64,000 nt of DNA from Rhizobium sp. GN54. Lineage in GTDB: Bacteria > Pseudomonadota > Alphaproteobacteria > Rhizobiales > Rhizobiaceae. The position numbers and the translations under genes are program-made. This document shows positions 1 through 9,349 of this stretch, one piece after another (the stretch's first letter is position 1; each line of letters begins with the position of its first letter). The stretch is taken from assembly GCF_021026345.1 (NCBI RefSeq), contig NZ_JAJNCZ010000001.1, forward strand, positions 496,001 to 560,000, given 5' to 3'. The notes beneath the pieces were generated by a model. It did not search any database, was not told where the DNA came from, and saw only the letters and a program-made list of their open reading frames with translations.

Positions 1-1
1 C

Positions 2-67
2 CTGGAGATCGCCGTCGCCGAAATGCCGCCGGTGACGGCGACCGCCGCGCCGGGACGCGCCCGCTAG
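2..67 (+). CDS. 3' end of an unidentified gene (partial)
   Basis: The frame beginning at base 2 is open for 21 codons and ends in TAG at 65-67. It reads LEIAVAEMPPVTATAAPGRAR, an Ala/Pro/Arg-rich tail of the kind often found at protein C-termini. It would be convergent with the MFS gene that follows. Only the last residues are visible, so no function can be given. It could also be chance open frame in GC-rich DNA. Confidence 0.35.
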   Translation: MEIAVAEMPPVTATAAPGRAR

Positions 68-87
68 CCCCGAAATCAACCCTGAAA

Positions 88-1254
88 TCAGGTCTGCCGC
101 CGTCCCGAAAGGGCAAAGTATCCCGTGAAGACGGCAAGGGCCGCTCCCACCATCAGCGGGCCGGCATCGAGCCCGACCACGCCCATCACCAGCCCGGTGA
201 GGCTGGAGCCGGCGCCGCTGCCGACCGCGTAGGTCAAGGCGTAGGCCGCACTTCCCGCCACCAGCATGCTGCCGCGGAAGCGCTCGCCGAGCATGGTCAG
301 CGCGCAGGTATAGAGCGAGAAGCTGGCCGCCCCGATCAGGCCGAAGGCGACGAGGATCAGCGCCGGCCGGTCGAGGAAGGGGAGCGCGACATAGCCGGCC
401 GCCGCGACCGCCGCCGTCCCGACCGCGACCGCGTGCCGGGAGAGCCGGTCCAGCGCATAGCCGATGAAGGGCTGCGCCAGCGCCGTCGGCAGCGCCAGCA
501 CGGTGACGCTCAGCGCCGCGAAGGCTTCCGAGTGCCCGCTCTTGACGAAATAGACCGGCATCGCCGAGATCGCCGCGATGTCGGCAAAGCCGAAGGCGAA
601 CACCATCAGCACCAGCATCGGCGCATGGCGGAAGAAGGAAAACACGTCCTTCGTCGACGACGGTTCCGGCACGGTGCGGGTCTGGACCATCAAAAGCCCG
701 GTGGCGAACGCGACGAGCGCGAGATAGACCGCTGTCAGCGCGAAGCCGAAGCCGCCGGCGGTGCCGAACAGCGGGATCGCCAGCGGCCCGGCGGCAAAGC
801 CGGCGCAGACGGCCGCACCATAGATCCCCGAGACGCGCCCGCGCAGCCGGTCGGGGCAGGCGACGTTCAGCCAGGCCTCGCTCAGCATGAAGATCAGGCT
901 GGCGCAGAAGCCGAGCACGAAGCGGGCGAGAAACCACACCGGCATCGACGAGAAGGCGGCGAAGGTGGCGAGGCAGACCGAGCAGCCGACGAGGCCCGCG
1001 ACGATCAGGTGCTGGGCACGGAAGCGCTGCGTCAGCCGCCCGATCATCAGCGTCGCCGCGGCGAGCCCGAGCGCGAAGCCGAAGGCGTTGACGCCGATCA
1101 GCGTCGGCGACACACCGCGCGCCTCCAGCACCAGCGAGATCAGCGGATAGGTGACGCCCTGCGCCACCGAAAAGGCGGTGACGCCGAGCACGACGGCGGC
1201 AATCGCCGGCCAGTCCGGCATCGCCTGTGCCGAAAGGTTCTCGTTGGTCTGCAT
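88..1254 (-). CDS. MFS transporter (YcaD/YfcJ-like)
   Basis: This 388-residue inner-membrane protein has about 12 hydrophobic segments arranged in two halves separated by a polar loop around residues 195-205. A typical MFS loop 2-3 signature (GRLTQRF) lies near residue 72. The sequence resembles the sugar or drug exporter-like YcaD group, whose substrates are mostly unknown. A GGGGA stretch about nine bases upstream supports the ATG at 1254. No partner gene is adjacent: upstream is a 600-base repeat-filled gap, and downstream is the end of an oppositely oriented frame. The substrate is not predictable. Confidence 0.88.
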   Translation of the reverse strand: MQTNENLSAQAMPDWPAIAAVVLGVTAFSVAQGVTYPLISLVLEARGVSPTLIGVNAFGFALGLAAATLMIGRLTQRFRAQHLIVAGLVGCSVCLATFAAFSSMPVWFLARFVLGFCASLIFMLSEAWLNVACPDRLRGRVSGIYGAAVCAGFAAGPLAIPLFGTAGGFGFALTAVYLALVAFATGLLMVQTRTVPEPSSTKDVFSFFRHAPMLVLMVFAFGFADIAAISAMPVYFVKSGHSEAFAALSVTVLALPTALAQPFIGYALDRLSRHAVAVGTAAVAAAGYVALPFLDRPALILVAFGLIGAASFSLYTCALTMLGERFRGSMLVAGSAAYALTYAVGSGAGSSLTGLVMGVVGLDAGPLMVGAALAVFTGYFALSGRRQT

Positions 1255-1343
1255 GGAAATGTTCCCCGGGCGGCACCGTGACGGCCCGCAACCGTCATAG
1301 CCGAGGCCGCGACGGAAGGAAATGGGGCGCAGGAACCTCCCGT

Positions 1344-1799
1344 CTTCTCCCCGCCGGGGAGAAGGTGGCGCGGAGCGCCGGATGAGGGGAGCGGCACCCG
1401 CTGAGTTCGCGGCAGCCCCCTCATCGCCTCGCTATGCTCGGCACTTCTCCCCGGCGGGGAGAAGAGGGAGGGCGTGGCGGGCGCTCTTCCCCCGGACTGC
1501 GAGGAGAAGGGCCGATAGGCGGATGGGGGGCCGGATCGCCTCGGAAGGCGCACAGGAGGCGGCGTCTCGACAGGGACGTTCGGGAGTGCCGCAAGCTCCC
1601 CTCTTCTCCCCGCCGGGGAGAAGGTGGCGCGAAGCGCCGGATGAGGGGGGCGCCGCAACGTCGACTTGGGCGAATTGTGCGAGGGGCCGCCCCTCGCCCC
1701 AATGCTCTCCCCGCGGGCGGGGAGAGGGGGCGGGAACCGGTGCGGCATATGTCCTTCTCCCCGCTCGCGGGGAGAAGGTGCCGGCAGGCGGATGAGGGG
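1344..1799. repeat. Cluster of five palindromic REP-like elements (family A)
   Basis: The 600-base gap between two MFS genes is largely made of short inverted repeats. Each has a core such as CTTCTCCCC(N2-6)GGGGAGAAG, usually followed by a short stem and GATGAGGGG. Copies lie near 1344-1389, 1417-1470 (reverse orientation), 1602-1647, 1705-1731 and 1753-1799. The same element recurs at 18552-18600. Several frames are open through the cluster but have no coding character, so I call no gene here. Confidence 0.85.
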
Positions 1800-1853
1800 C
1801 AGGCGAGGCCCGGCGCAAAGGAAAGCCCGCAGCCCCTCAGCGCCGGCCGGCAC

Positions 1854-3056
1854 CTAGGCCCGGGCCGGATCGGCGCCGGCCTCGACGGAGCCCGCATGGC
1901 TGCGCCGGTCCAGCGCGCCGCTGACGAGCGTGAAGCCGAGGGCGGCGGCGACCAGGATGGCGCCGACCCAGGGTGTGGCGCCGAGGCCGAGCGGGGAGGC
2001 GACGACCAGCCCGCCGATCCAGGCGCCGGCCGCGATGCCGAGGTTGAAGGCGGCGATGTTCAGTGCCGAGGCGACGTCGACGGCGGCGGGGCGGTGACGC
2101 TTGGCGAGTTGCACCACGTAGAGCTGCAGGCCCGGCACGTTGGCGAACGACAGGAAGCCCAGCGCCGTCAGCGTGACGAGCGCCAGCACCGGTGACGGTG
2201 CCGTGAAGGTGAAGAGCACGAGCACGGCAGCCTGCGCTGCGAACAGCACCGTCAGCGCCTTGACCGGGTCGCGGTCGGCGATCCGTCCGCCGGCGATGTT
2301 GCCCGCGGCGATCGCAAGCCCGTAGAGCACCAGCACCAGGCTGACCGAGGAGGCCGAGAAGCCGGTGATCTCCTGCAAGACGGGAGCGAGATAGGTGAAG
2401 GTGACGAAGGTGCCGCCATAGCCGAGCGCCGTCATCGCGAAGACGAGCAGCAGCCGGCCGGAACCGAGCACGCGCACCTGCTCGGAAAGCTTCGCCGCCT
2501 TCTGGCGCTGCAGGTTGTTCGGCAGCAGTGCGGCGATGCCGGCAAAGGCGATGACGCCGAGGGCTGCGACCGCCCAGAAGGTGGCGCGCCAGCCGAAGGT
2601 CTGGCCGATCACCGTGCCGAGCGGCACACCGGTGACGATCGCGACCGTCAGCCCCATGAACATCATCGCGATCGCCGACGCCCGCCGGTCCTCGGGAACG
2701 AGTTCGGCCGCGATCGTCGCGCCGACGGAGAAGAAAACGCCATGGGCAAACGCCGACAGCACGCGGGCGACGAGCAGGATCTCGTAGGAGGGCGACAGCG
2801 CCGCCAGCGTGTTGCCGGCGACGAACAGGGCCATCAGGCCGAGCAGCAGCGGCTTGCGGGCCGCCCGGCCGGTCAGGGCCGTCAGCACCGGCGCGCCGAA
2901 GGTGACCCCCAGCGCATAGATGGAAACGATGAGGCCGGCGAGCGGCAGGGTGATGCCGAGGTCGGAGGCGACGGTCGGCAAGAGCCCGACGATGACGAAT
3001 TCGGTGGTGCCGATCGCATAGGCCGCGATCGTCAGGGCAAAGAGCGCAAGGGGCAT
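1854..3056 (-). CDS. MFS transporter, DHA1 (AraJ/YdhP-like)
   Basis: This is a 400-residue inner-membrane efflux-type permease with 12 predicted helices. The N-terminus (MPLALFALTIAAYAIGTTEF) is highly characteristic of the AraJ/YdhP/PbuE branch of DHA1 transporters, whose members export arabinose-like compounds, purine ribonucleosides or drugs. A ribosome site AAGGAG lies seven bases before the ATG. It is divergently arranged with a LysR regulator 159 bases away, the usual layout for a transporter controlled by its neighbour. The C-terminal 20 residues are polar and non-conserved. The substrate is unknown. Confidence 0.9.
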   Translation of the reverse strand: MPLALFALTIAAYAIGTTEFVIVGLLPTVASDLGITLPLAGLIVSIYALGVTFGAPVLTALTGRAARKPLLLGLMALFVAGNTLAALSPSYEILLVARVLSAFAHGVFFSVGATIAAELVPEDRRASAIAMMFMGLTVAIVTGVPLGTVIGQTFGWRATFWAVAALGVIAFAGIAALLPNNLQRQKAAKLSEQVRVLGSGRLLLVFAMTALGYGGTFVTFTYLAPVLQEITGFSASSVSLVLVLYGLAIAAGNIAGGRIADRDPVKALTVLFAAQAAVLVLFTFTAPSPVLALVTLTALGFLSFANVPGLQLYVVQLAKRHRPAAVDVASALNIAAFNLGIAAGAWIGGLVVASPLGLGATPWVGAILVAAALGFTLVSGALDRRSHAGSVEAGADPARA

Positions 3057-3215
3057 GGACTTCTCCTTCCGCAGCAGGCGCCGGGGCAGGGCCCGGGCCG
3101 GGCGGCAAAACGGGTGAACGGTTTGGTCGCCGCCAATATGGCCCGCGCGCCCTTGTTCGATAATCCGTGTGATGGGATAAGTATCTTTGAAGCCAATTCA
3201 CAGGTGACCACCGCA

Positions 3216-4115
3216 ATGGACAACCGCGCAGGCGAAATGGAAGTCTTCGTGACGGCCGTGGACATGAAGAGCTTTTCGGCCGCCGGCCGCAGGCTGGGCC
3301 TGTCTCCGTCCGCTGTCAGCAAGCTCGTCAGCCGGCTGGAGGACAGGCTGTCGACAAGGCTTCTGGTGCGCACCACCCGCAGGCTGGAGCCGACCCCGGA
3401 AGGCGAGGTCTATCTGGAGCGGGCGCGCCGGATCCTCTCGGAGATCGAGGAGACCGAGCAGGCGGTCGCCGACGGCGCCCGCGCCTCGCCGCGCGGCTCG
3501 ATCCGCGTCAATGCCGCCGTCGCCATCGGCGAAAGCATCATCCTGCCACTGCTTCCCGATTTCCTGGCGCTCTATCCCGAGATCCGGATCGACCTGACCC
3601 TGACCGACAGCGTCATCGACGTGGTCGGCGAGCGCACCGACGTGGCGATCCGCACGGGCCCCTTGCGCGATTCGTCGCTGCTGGCGCGCAAGCTGATGGA
3701 GAGCACGCCGGTCGTCATGGCGGCACCTGCCTATCTCGAGCGCCACGGTATACCGGGGACGCCCGACGATCTCGCGACCCACAACTGCATCCGCTTCAAC
3801 TTCCGCCGCAGCGTCGATGAGTGGTCGTTCCGGCTGCCGGACCGATCCTCGCCGGTCCTCCATACGGTGTCCGGCAACGTCATGGCCTCGAGCGGCTCCA
3901 TCGTCCGCCAGCTCTGCCTCGACGGCGTCGGCATCGGTCGCGTCGGCCGCTTCCACGTCGAGCTGGATATCGCAGCCGGCCGGCTGGTGCCGCTGCTGGA
4001 GGAGTTCCATTCCGGCGAGATCGAGGCTGTCTACGCCGTTTTCGCCGGCCACGAACACCTCGCCGCCCGCATCCGCGCCTTCGTCGATTTCCTGTCGGCG
4101 CGGATTGGCGGCTGA
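3216..4115 (+). CDS. LysR-family transcriptional regulator
   Basis: This 299-residue regulator has an N-terminal winged helix-turn-helix at about residues 8-65 (MEVFVTAVDMKSFSAAGRRL, then SPSAVSKLVSRLE) and a LysR substrate-binding domain from about 90 to 295. The frame extends further upstream, but ATG 3216 gives the standard LysR start and avoids reading back over the divergent promoter region. It belongs to the broad CrgA/DhcR-like group. It probably controls the divergent MFS gene and itself. The 159-base interval contains the only AT-rich stretch nearby (about 3150-3200), a plausible site for both promoters. The inducer is unknown. Confidence 0.92.
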   Translation: MDNRAGEMEVFVTAVDMKSFSAAGRRLGLSPSAVSKLVSRLEDRLSTRLLVRTTRRLEPTPEGEVYLERARRILSEIEETEQAVADGARASPRGSIRVNAAVAIGESIILPLLPDFLALYPEIRIDLTLTDSVIDVVGERTDVAIRTGPLRDSSLLARKLMESTPVVMAAPAYLERHGIPGTPDDLATHNCIRFNFRRSVDEWSFRLPDRSSPVLHTVSGNVMASSGSIVRQLCLDGVGIGRVGRFHVELDIAAGRLVPLLEEFHSGEIEAVYAVFAGHEHLAARIRAFVDFLSARIGG

Positions 4116-4128
4116 GCGATGGGCCGGC

Positions 4129-4941
4129 CTATCGCGCGTCCGCTATGGTGACGGCGGGCGGCCAGCCGATGCGGGCCTCCGCACTCTGCATATGCGGATC
4201 CACGGGCAGGTCGATGTCGAGGGCAATCTCCCTTGCCAGCTTCCGGCGCAGGGCCAGAGTGTAGTCGCCCGTCGCCCGCGGCACCATGACGAAGGCTTCG
4301 AAGCCGCCGATGACGTTGTCGGCAAAATAGGACGCCAGCGAACGGCCGGGGCTCTCGTCCCTTCCACCCGGGATGGCGATCGCGTTGATCGTGTACCCTT
4401 TCTCGACGGCCTTCGTCCTGGAGTGCTGAACAGGCAGGCCGTCGTTGTTTTCGCCATTGCCGGAGATGTCGATGACCTTTCTGTCGGCGTGTCCCGGAAA
4501 CTCGTCGAGAAGCAGTCTTCCGGCTTCGATCGCCGACGAGATGGATGTCCCGCCTCTGCTCCGCCGGCTGAAGCCGGTATCGCCTTTCCGGCTGATCACC
4601 CCGGCAGCCTTTTCGGCGTCTGCCGCTCCGCAGATCCGCGTCCACGGCAGGACGATCCTGATGTGCGCCGGGCTCGCCCATTCGAAATAGGTCACGCCGA
4701 TGCAGCCGCGGGGCTTGCCGGAAATGACCTTGATGATCTCCGGCGAGGTGAGGGCTGCAACATGCCCGTTCCTCTGCAGATCGGCGATGTCCGGATCGAT
4801 CGAGGACGAGAAATCGACCGCGAAGACGATGGCGACATCGACGTCGAATGTGTGCGCTCCGTCGCCGTCGGCGGCGCGTGCCGGCGCCGAAAACGTCAGC
4901 GCGGCTGCAAACGCCGCCGCCAGTTTCCAGGAAGTGTCCAT
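4129..4941 (-). CDS. Exported DUF1194 (VWA-like) protein
   Basis: This 270-residue protein starts with a signal peptide (MDTSWKLAAAFAAALTFSAPARA). The body is DUF1194, a von Willebrand A-like fold. The MIDAS-type DxSxS motif is seen as DFSSS near residue 43, and a second conserved loop reads DISGNGENN. ATG 4941 is chosen because AGGGG precedes it and the signal peptide begins there; the frame extends 26 codons further without either feature. Its stop lies 13 bases from the convergent LysR stop. The family is widespread in rhizobia with no assigned function. A relative lies at 26.1-26.9 kb in this window. Confidence 0.85.
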   Translation of the reverse strand: MDTSWKLAAAFAAALTFSAPARAADGDGAHTFDVDVAIVFAVDFSSSIDPDIADLQRNGHVAALTSPEIIKVISGKPRGCIGVTYFEWASPAHIRIVLPWTRICGAADAEKAAGVISRKGDTGFSRRSRGGTSISSAIEAGRLLLDEFPGHADRKVIDISGNGENNDGLPVQHSRTKAVEKGYTINAIAIPGGRDESPGRSLASYFADNVIGGFEAFVMVPRATGDYTLALRRKLAREIALDIDLPVDPHMQSAEARIGWPPAVTIADAR

Positions 4942-5205
4942 ACTCGTCAGCCCCTCTTGCCGCTCGTCCTGCGGGGCATGATCCCCGGGCGGGGACGGAA
5001 GCATTGGCGGGGAAGACATTCGACCCCCTTTTGGGGGTTGATCGGCACTCGGGCAGATCGCGCAAAACTGTGCAAATGGGGGCGCCGAGCCGTCCTGTAG
5101 TCAGCCGGCCCATATTGCACTAGGTTCTGCTTCAGGTTGTGCGCGCCGTTTGTGTCTGGCGATCACACAGGGGAGAGCACGCAGGGGAGAAGACGGGGGA
5201 GAGGG

Positions 5206-6303
5206 ATGTCCATCGACATCGAGCGGTTGCAGCACGCGTCCATGCATGTGTCGGACATCGTTGCCGATCCCTCGCGCTGGACGGAGCTCCTGGCGGAGGT
5301 GGCGGTGGCCACCGGCGCCATGGGGGCTGCCCTGATCCCGCAGACGGGATCGACAGGGGCGCTGGCGACCGCGCACCTCGTGGAATGCCTGGAAACCTAT
5401 GTCCGCGAGAGCTGGCCCGAGCAGGACGCAGACAGCCACCGGCGCGCCCGGGTTCTGAACATGCGAGGCGAGGTTGCCTTCGATCGTGACCTGGTCGGCG
5501 CCGACGACCGGCGCGCGCCGTTCTTCGAGGAGTTCATGCCCCGCTTCGACGGCAGGTGGTGGGCGGGCATCGGCGTTCGGGGCGGCCCCGATTTCTGGTC
5601 CCTGACACTGCATCGGTCCCTGCGCCAGGGCGCATTCGAACAGAGCGACAGGGCCGTCTTCCGGCAATTCTCCCTGCGGCTGAACGAAGTCGGCAGTCTT
5701 GCCCATCTCGCCGGCCGCGTCGCCTTGTCGTCCGTGGCCGATTCGTTCGACCAGATTGGAAAGGCGGTGGTGGCGATCGACGAGACCGGCAGGTTCATCC
5801 ATGCCAATGCCGCCGCACGGCAACTGATGCGGGCGTCCATCCTTGTCGTCGGCGAACGGCTGATGTTCCGCGACCGTCACGCGGCGGCCGAATACGGCAA
5901 AGTCGTCGACCGGCTGCGGGGACTGCGCGAGGGCAAGACCCTGCTGGCGCCTCCGATCGTCGTCCGGCGGGAGAACGCCGCCCCGCTGGTGATCAGGACG
6001 TTGCCCGTCGATGGCGCGGCGAAGTCCCCGTTTCTGTGCGCGCGGGCATTGCTGCTTCTCGAAGAGGTCGTCCGGCCGGCCAGGTCCGACTGGCAGGCGT
6101 TCAGCCGCGCATTCAGGCTCACGCCGGCGGAAGCGCGTCTCGCAGCCCTTCTGGCGACCGGCGAGACCCTCGAAAATGCGGCGGACGCGCTCGGTGTCAC
6201 CAAGGAGACCGCCCGCAGCAGGATCAAGGCCATCTTTCAGAAGACCGACACCCATCGACAGGCCGCTCTGGTGGCGCTTTTGGCCTCGCTGGGGAGGCGG
6301 TGA
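5206..6303 (+). CDS. LuxR-type helix-turn-helix regulator with sensory N-terminus
   Basis: This 365-residue protein ends in a LuxR/GerE-type DNA-binding domain (about residues 305-360, with LTPAEARLAALLATGETLEN and TKETARSRIKAIFQKT). Residues 175-250 look like a PAS fold (VVAIDETGRFIHANAAA). No phosphoacceptor receiver or acyl-homoserine-lactone domain is recognised, so it may sense a small molecule directly. ATG 5206 has a purine-rich GGGGGAGAGG directly upstream, better than the start 23 codons earlier. The upstream gap carries the divergent DUF1194 promoter; downstream is a separate pentapeptide gene. Its targets are unknown. Confidence 0.85.
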   Translation: MSIDIERLQHASMHVSDIVADPSRWTELLAEVAVATGAMGAALIPQTGSTGALATAHLVECLETYVRESWPEQDADSHRRARVLNMRGEVAFDRDLVGADDRRAPFFEEFMPRFDGRWWAGIGVRGGPDFWSLTLHRSLRQGAFEQSDRAVFRQFSLRLNEVGSLAHLAGRVALSSVADSFDQIGKAVVAIDETGRFIHANAAARQLMRASILVVGERLMFRDRHAAAEYGKVVDRLRGLREGKTLLAPPIVVRRENAAPLVIRTLPVDGAAKSPFLCARALLLLEEVVRPARSDWQAFSRAFRLTPAEARLAALLATGETLENAADALGVTKETARSRIKAIFQKTDTHRQAALVALLASLGRR

Positions 6304-6479
6304 CGTCCTCCGCAGGCAGCCCCCACGCATCTCCTTTGCAGGCAGGGCAATCGCACCTGGACGGACAGCCCCGATGCCCTGATCTGCCGGGCCTTGCCGG
6401 CGCGCGACTTGTCCTTCCCATTTCCGCCACCATATGCGAGAAATGAGGCTCGACAGGGATTGCAGGAGCGTGCATCGAA

Positions 6480-7241
6480 ATGAAGTCTGGAATGAGCGTT
6501 CTTGCCGCGCTTCGTGATCGTCCGGCCGCAACGGCCGGCCACCGCCCGGGTCTCTGCCTGCTGGCTGCAGGCGCCGTCCTCGTCTCGCTCGCCTTCGGTC
6601 CGGCCCGGCCTGCCGCGGCCGCCGAGTGTTCGAACGCACCCGCACCGGGCGTCGACTGGAGCAACTGCGCCAAGAAGATGATCATGCTGCAGGGCAACGA
6701 CTTCAGCGGCGCCGTCCTCGTCGAGGCCGACTTCACCCTGACCGACCTCAGCAAGACCAATCTCGACGGCGCCAATCTCGAGGAAGCCGTCATGGCCCGC
6801 GCCTGGCTGACGGGGGCGAGCGCCGAAAAGACCAATTTCAACCGCGTCGAGGGCTACCGCACCGGCTTCGACAGGGTCAACGCCACCGGGGCCACCTTTG
6901 CCGCCGCCGAATTGCAGCGGGCGAGCTTCAAGGAAGCGGTGCTGACCAATGCGGTGTTCGACAAGGCCGAACTCGGCCGTGCCGATTTCTCCGGCGCCGA
7001 GCTCACCGGCACCCGCTTCCGCTACACCAATCTGTCCCGCGCCGATCTGAGCAAGGCGAAATTCGAGGGCGGCCTCGATTTCTCCCATGCCTTCCTGTTC
7101 CTGACCCGGATCGAGGGCCTCGATCTTTCGTCCTCGACCGGGCTGGAGCAGGAACAGGTCGATCTCGCCTGCGGCGACGCCGGAACCAAGCTGCCGCCCG
7201 GCTTCACCGTCCCGTCGAGCTGGCCCTGCCCCTTCGACTGA
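6480..7241 (+). CDS. Exported pentapeptide-repeat protein
   Basis: This 253-residue protein has a hydrophobic signal segment (CLLAAGAVLVSLAF) ending in a run of alanines near residue 48. Pentapeptide repeats of the A(D/N)LXX type follow from about 66 to 215, for example TDLSKTNLDGANLEEAVMAR. Such repeats form a right-handed quadrilateral beta-helix and usually act as binding or scaffold modules. Cysteines at about 50, 62 and near the C-terminus could form periplasmic disulfides. GGAG lies eleven bases before ATG 6480; a second in-frame ATG at 6492 is possible. It is convergent with tam. No specific function can be inferred. Confidence 0.85.
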   Translation: MKSGMSVLAALRDRPAATAGHRPGLCLLAAGAVLVSLAFGPARPAAAAECSNAPAPGVDWSNCAKKMIMLQGNDFSGAVLVEADFTLTDLSKTNLDGANLEEAVMARAWLTGASAEKTNFNRVEGYRTGFDRVNATGATFAAAELQRASFKEAVLTNAVFDKAELGRADFSGAELTGTRFRYTNLSRADLSKAKFEGGLDFSHAFLFLTRIEGLDLSSSTGLEQEQVDLACGDAGTKLPPGFTVPSSWPCPFD

Positions 7242-7287
7242 GGGGAGAGCGCCCGCCTCGATCCTGACGGACCCAATCCCTGACTGC

Positions 7288-8058
7288 TCAGGCCCTGACC
7301 GCCACCAGGAACAGGCGCGGAAAGCGCAGCAGCACGCGCCCGTCGGCCGCCCTGGGATAATCCTGCTCGATCCTCTGCCGGTAGGCTTCGAGGTATCCGT
7401 CCTGCTCTTCTGCCGGCAGTTTCGCCAGATAGGGCCGGATGCCCGTGCCCTTGACCCACTCGACGATCGCCGCCGCATCGCGCATCGGGTGGTTGTAGAT
7501 CGTATGCCAGATGTCGACGCGTGCGGCCTTGGCCGAGAGCGCGTCGTAATAGGCGAGCGGCGGCGGCAGCGTCGGGCGGCGCGGGTGGTCGGTCGCGAAA
7601 TACCGCGCGAAACGACCGTCCTCGGCCACGGTGTCCATCGCAACATGGCTCGGTTCTGTCCGGTTGTCCGGCATCTGCACGGCCAGCACCCCGCCGGGCA
7701 CGAGGTGGTCCATCAGCCGCGAGAGCACCGCCAGGTGCTCCGGCACCCACTGGAACACCGCGTTCGCATAGAGGAGCGCCGCCGGGGCCGGCGGGGTCCA
7801 GCCGGAAAGGTCGCCGAAGTCGAAGGCGAGCTGCGGCAGTGGCCTGCGGGCGGCGGCCAGCATGTCCGCGTCGCTGTCGATGCCGGTGACGGCATGGCCG
7901 GGAAAGCGCGCCAGCAGCAGTTCCGTCGAATTGCCGGGCCCGCAGCCGAGGTCGTAGACGGTGCCCGCCGGCAGGTCCGGCACCTGCGAGAGCAGGTCGC
8001 GCGCCGGCCGCGTCCTCTCGTCCTCGAATTGCAGATATTGCGCCGCCGACCAGCCCAT
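7288..8058 (-). CDS. tam: Trans-aconitate 2-methyltransferase
   Basis: This is a 256-residue cytosolic SAM-dependent enzyme. The nucleotide-binding motif I is [12 protein letters not shown] (about residues 34-45), and the N-terminal [20 protein letters not shown] is diagnostic of Tam. The enzyme methylates trans-aconitate, a spontaneously formed inhibitor of the citric acid cycle. The length matches the family (about 255). GGGAGGAC lies six bases before the ATG. It is preceded on the same strand by a haloacid dehalogenase ending 48 bases upstream, so the two may be cotranscribed, though their reactions are unrelated. Confidence 0.93.
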   Translation of the reverse strand: MGWSAAQYLQFEDERTRPARDLLSQVPDLPAGTVYDLGCGPGNSTELLLARFPGHAVTGIDSDADMLAAARRPLPQLAFDFGDLSGWTPPAPAALLYANAVFQWVPEHLAVLSRLMDHLVPGGVLAVQMPDNRTEPSHVAMDTVAEDGRFARYFATDHPRRPTLPPPLAYYDALSAKAARVDIWHTIYNHPMRDAAAIVEWVKGTGIRPYLAKLPAEEQDGYLEAYRQRIEQDYPRAADGRVLLRFPRLFLVAVRA

Positions 8059-8106
8059 CCTGTCCTCCCGATCTCTAACCTTTTCCGGCCGCTGCCGGCA
8101 TCCTTG

Positions 8107-8757
8107 CTACAACGCCTCCAGCGTCGGCAGGATCAGCGACGGCTTGAGGTCGGCATATTCGTCCGGCATGCCGCTGCGGTTGATCCAGACGGTGCGGAAG
8201 CCGAATTTCGTGGCTCCGGCCACGTCCCAGCGGTTGGAGGACTGGAACGACACGGCATCCGGATAGAGCCGGTAGCTGGTCGTCACCACGTCGTAGACGG
8301 CCGGCGCCGTCTTGTAGGTGCGCAAGGCATCGACGGAGAAGACGTCGTCGATCACCGTGTCGAGCGCGGCATTGGCGACCGCCGATCGCAGCATCGCCGG
8401 CGAGCCGTTGGACAGGATCGCCACCCGCGCCCCCCGGGCCTTCAGCGCCTTCAGCACGGCCGGAACCTCCGGATAGCAGTCGAGCTTCCAGTAGGCCTCC
8501 AGCAGCCGGCCCCTTAAGCCCGGATCGACGCCCGGGATGCGTTCGAGCGTGAAGTCGAGCGCCTCCTCGGTCAGTTGCCAGAAGTCGCGATAGGCACCCA
8601 TCAGCGCCCGGGTCCAGGAATATTCGAGCTGCTTGGCCCGCCACAGTTCGGAGAAACGCTGGGAGTCCGGGCCGACGTCGCCGGCATGGCGGCGGACCGC
8701 CGCATGGACGTCGAACAGGGTGCCATAGGCATCGAAGACATAGGCGGCATAGGACAA
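8107..8757 (-). CDS. Haloacid dehalogenase, type II (HAD superfamily)
   Basis: This 216-residue HAD hydrolase has the nucleophile Asp9 in FDAYGTLFD, motif II SNGSP, a lysine in RTYK, and motif III in SSNRWDVAGA. These match L-2-haloacid dehalogenases, which turn 2-haloalkanoates into 2-hydroxyacids. In the sequence the first usable codon is TTG at 8757: an in-frame TGA lies five codons earlier and no ATG falls before the active site. The start is therefore an unusual one, with only a weak GGAAAG upstream. It may share a transcript with tam. The physiological substrate is uncertain. Confidence 0.88.
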   Translation of the reverse strand: MSYAAYVFDAYGTLFDVHAAVRRHAGDVGPDSQRFSELWRAKQLEYSWTRALMGAYRDFWQLTEEALDFTLERIPGVDPGLRGRLLEAYWKLDCYPEVPAVLKALKARGARVAILSNGSPAMLRSAVANAALDTVIDDVFSVDALRTYKTAPAVYDVVTTSYRLYPDAVSFQSSNRWDVAGATKFGFRTVWINRSGMPDEYADLKPSLILPTLEAL

Positions 8758-8904
8758 GGCGATGGCTCAACTTTCCGAAAGCGCTGACATTCCAGATCGC
8801 TAGCACCAGATCATTGGTCTCCGATCATGGCAATATTCGGTGCGCCGCACAATACCCGGCGCCGACATGCGCCAGCGTCGGCCGGTTGCCGCCCCGTTGC
8901 GCGC

Positions 8905-9327
8905 TCAGCCACCCCTGGCCTTTCGCGGACGTGCTGCGGCGTTCAGGTCGGCAGCGGCGCGCAGGAGCGCCTTCAGCGCCTCGCCGTCGATGGCCTCGCC
9001 CTTGCGGATGTCGATGGCGCGCCGGGTATTGCCCTCCAGGCTGGCGTTGAAGAGGCCGGAAGGGTCTGCAAGGGCGGCCCCCTTGGCGAAGGTCAGCTTG
9101 ACGACGTCCTTGTAGGTCTCGCCCGTGCAGAGGATGCCGCTATGCGACCATACCGGCACCCCGCGCCACTTCCATTCCTCGATCACGTCGGGAACCGCCT
9201 CCCTGACGAGGCTTCGCACCTGCGCCAGCGCCTCGCCGCGCCAGTCGCCGAGTTCGGCGATCCGCGCATCGATCAATTGCGCGGGATCTTCGCCCACAGG
9301 CGCCGTCTTCGAACCGCTGGTCGTCAT
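8905..9327 (-). CDS. DUF1801 (YdhG-like) protein
   Basis: This 140-residue cytosolic protein matches the DUF1801/YdhG fold. The conserved core runs from ARIAELGDWRGEAL through VREAVPDVIEEWKWRGVPVW to the GAALADPSGLF segment. A strong GGGAGGGAGGAA ribosome site precedes ATG 9327. It is followed 22 bases upstream by a second, sequence-distinct DUF1801 gene on the same strand, so the two probably form an operon. Biochemical roles of the family are unknown; the fold is related to small stress-linked proteins. The function is left open. Confidence 0.8.
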   Translation of the reverse strand: MTTSGSKTAPVGEDPAQLIDARIAELGDWRGEALAQVRSLVREAVPDVIEEWKWRGVPVWSHSGILCTGETYKDVVKLTFAKGAALADPSGLFNASLEGNTRRAIDIRKGEAIDGEALKALLRAAADLNAAARPRKARGG

Positions 9328-9349
9328 CCGCGTTCCTCCCTCCCTGGCC

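Noticed and set aside
1322-2195. Several open frames in the family A repeat cluster
   Set aside because: They read through hairpin repeats on both strands with Pro/Arg/Gly-rich translations and overlap the real MFS gene.
5101-6645. A 514-codon minus-strand frame opposite the LuxR-type gene
   Set aside because: It spans a gene with clear LuxR and PAS-like features on the plus strand; the antisense translation has no domain.
7288-8757. Functional link between tam and the haloacid dehalogenase
   Set aside because: They are close and on one strand, but no known pathway joins trans-aconitate methylation and dehalogenation, so I note cotranscription only.
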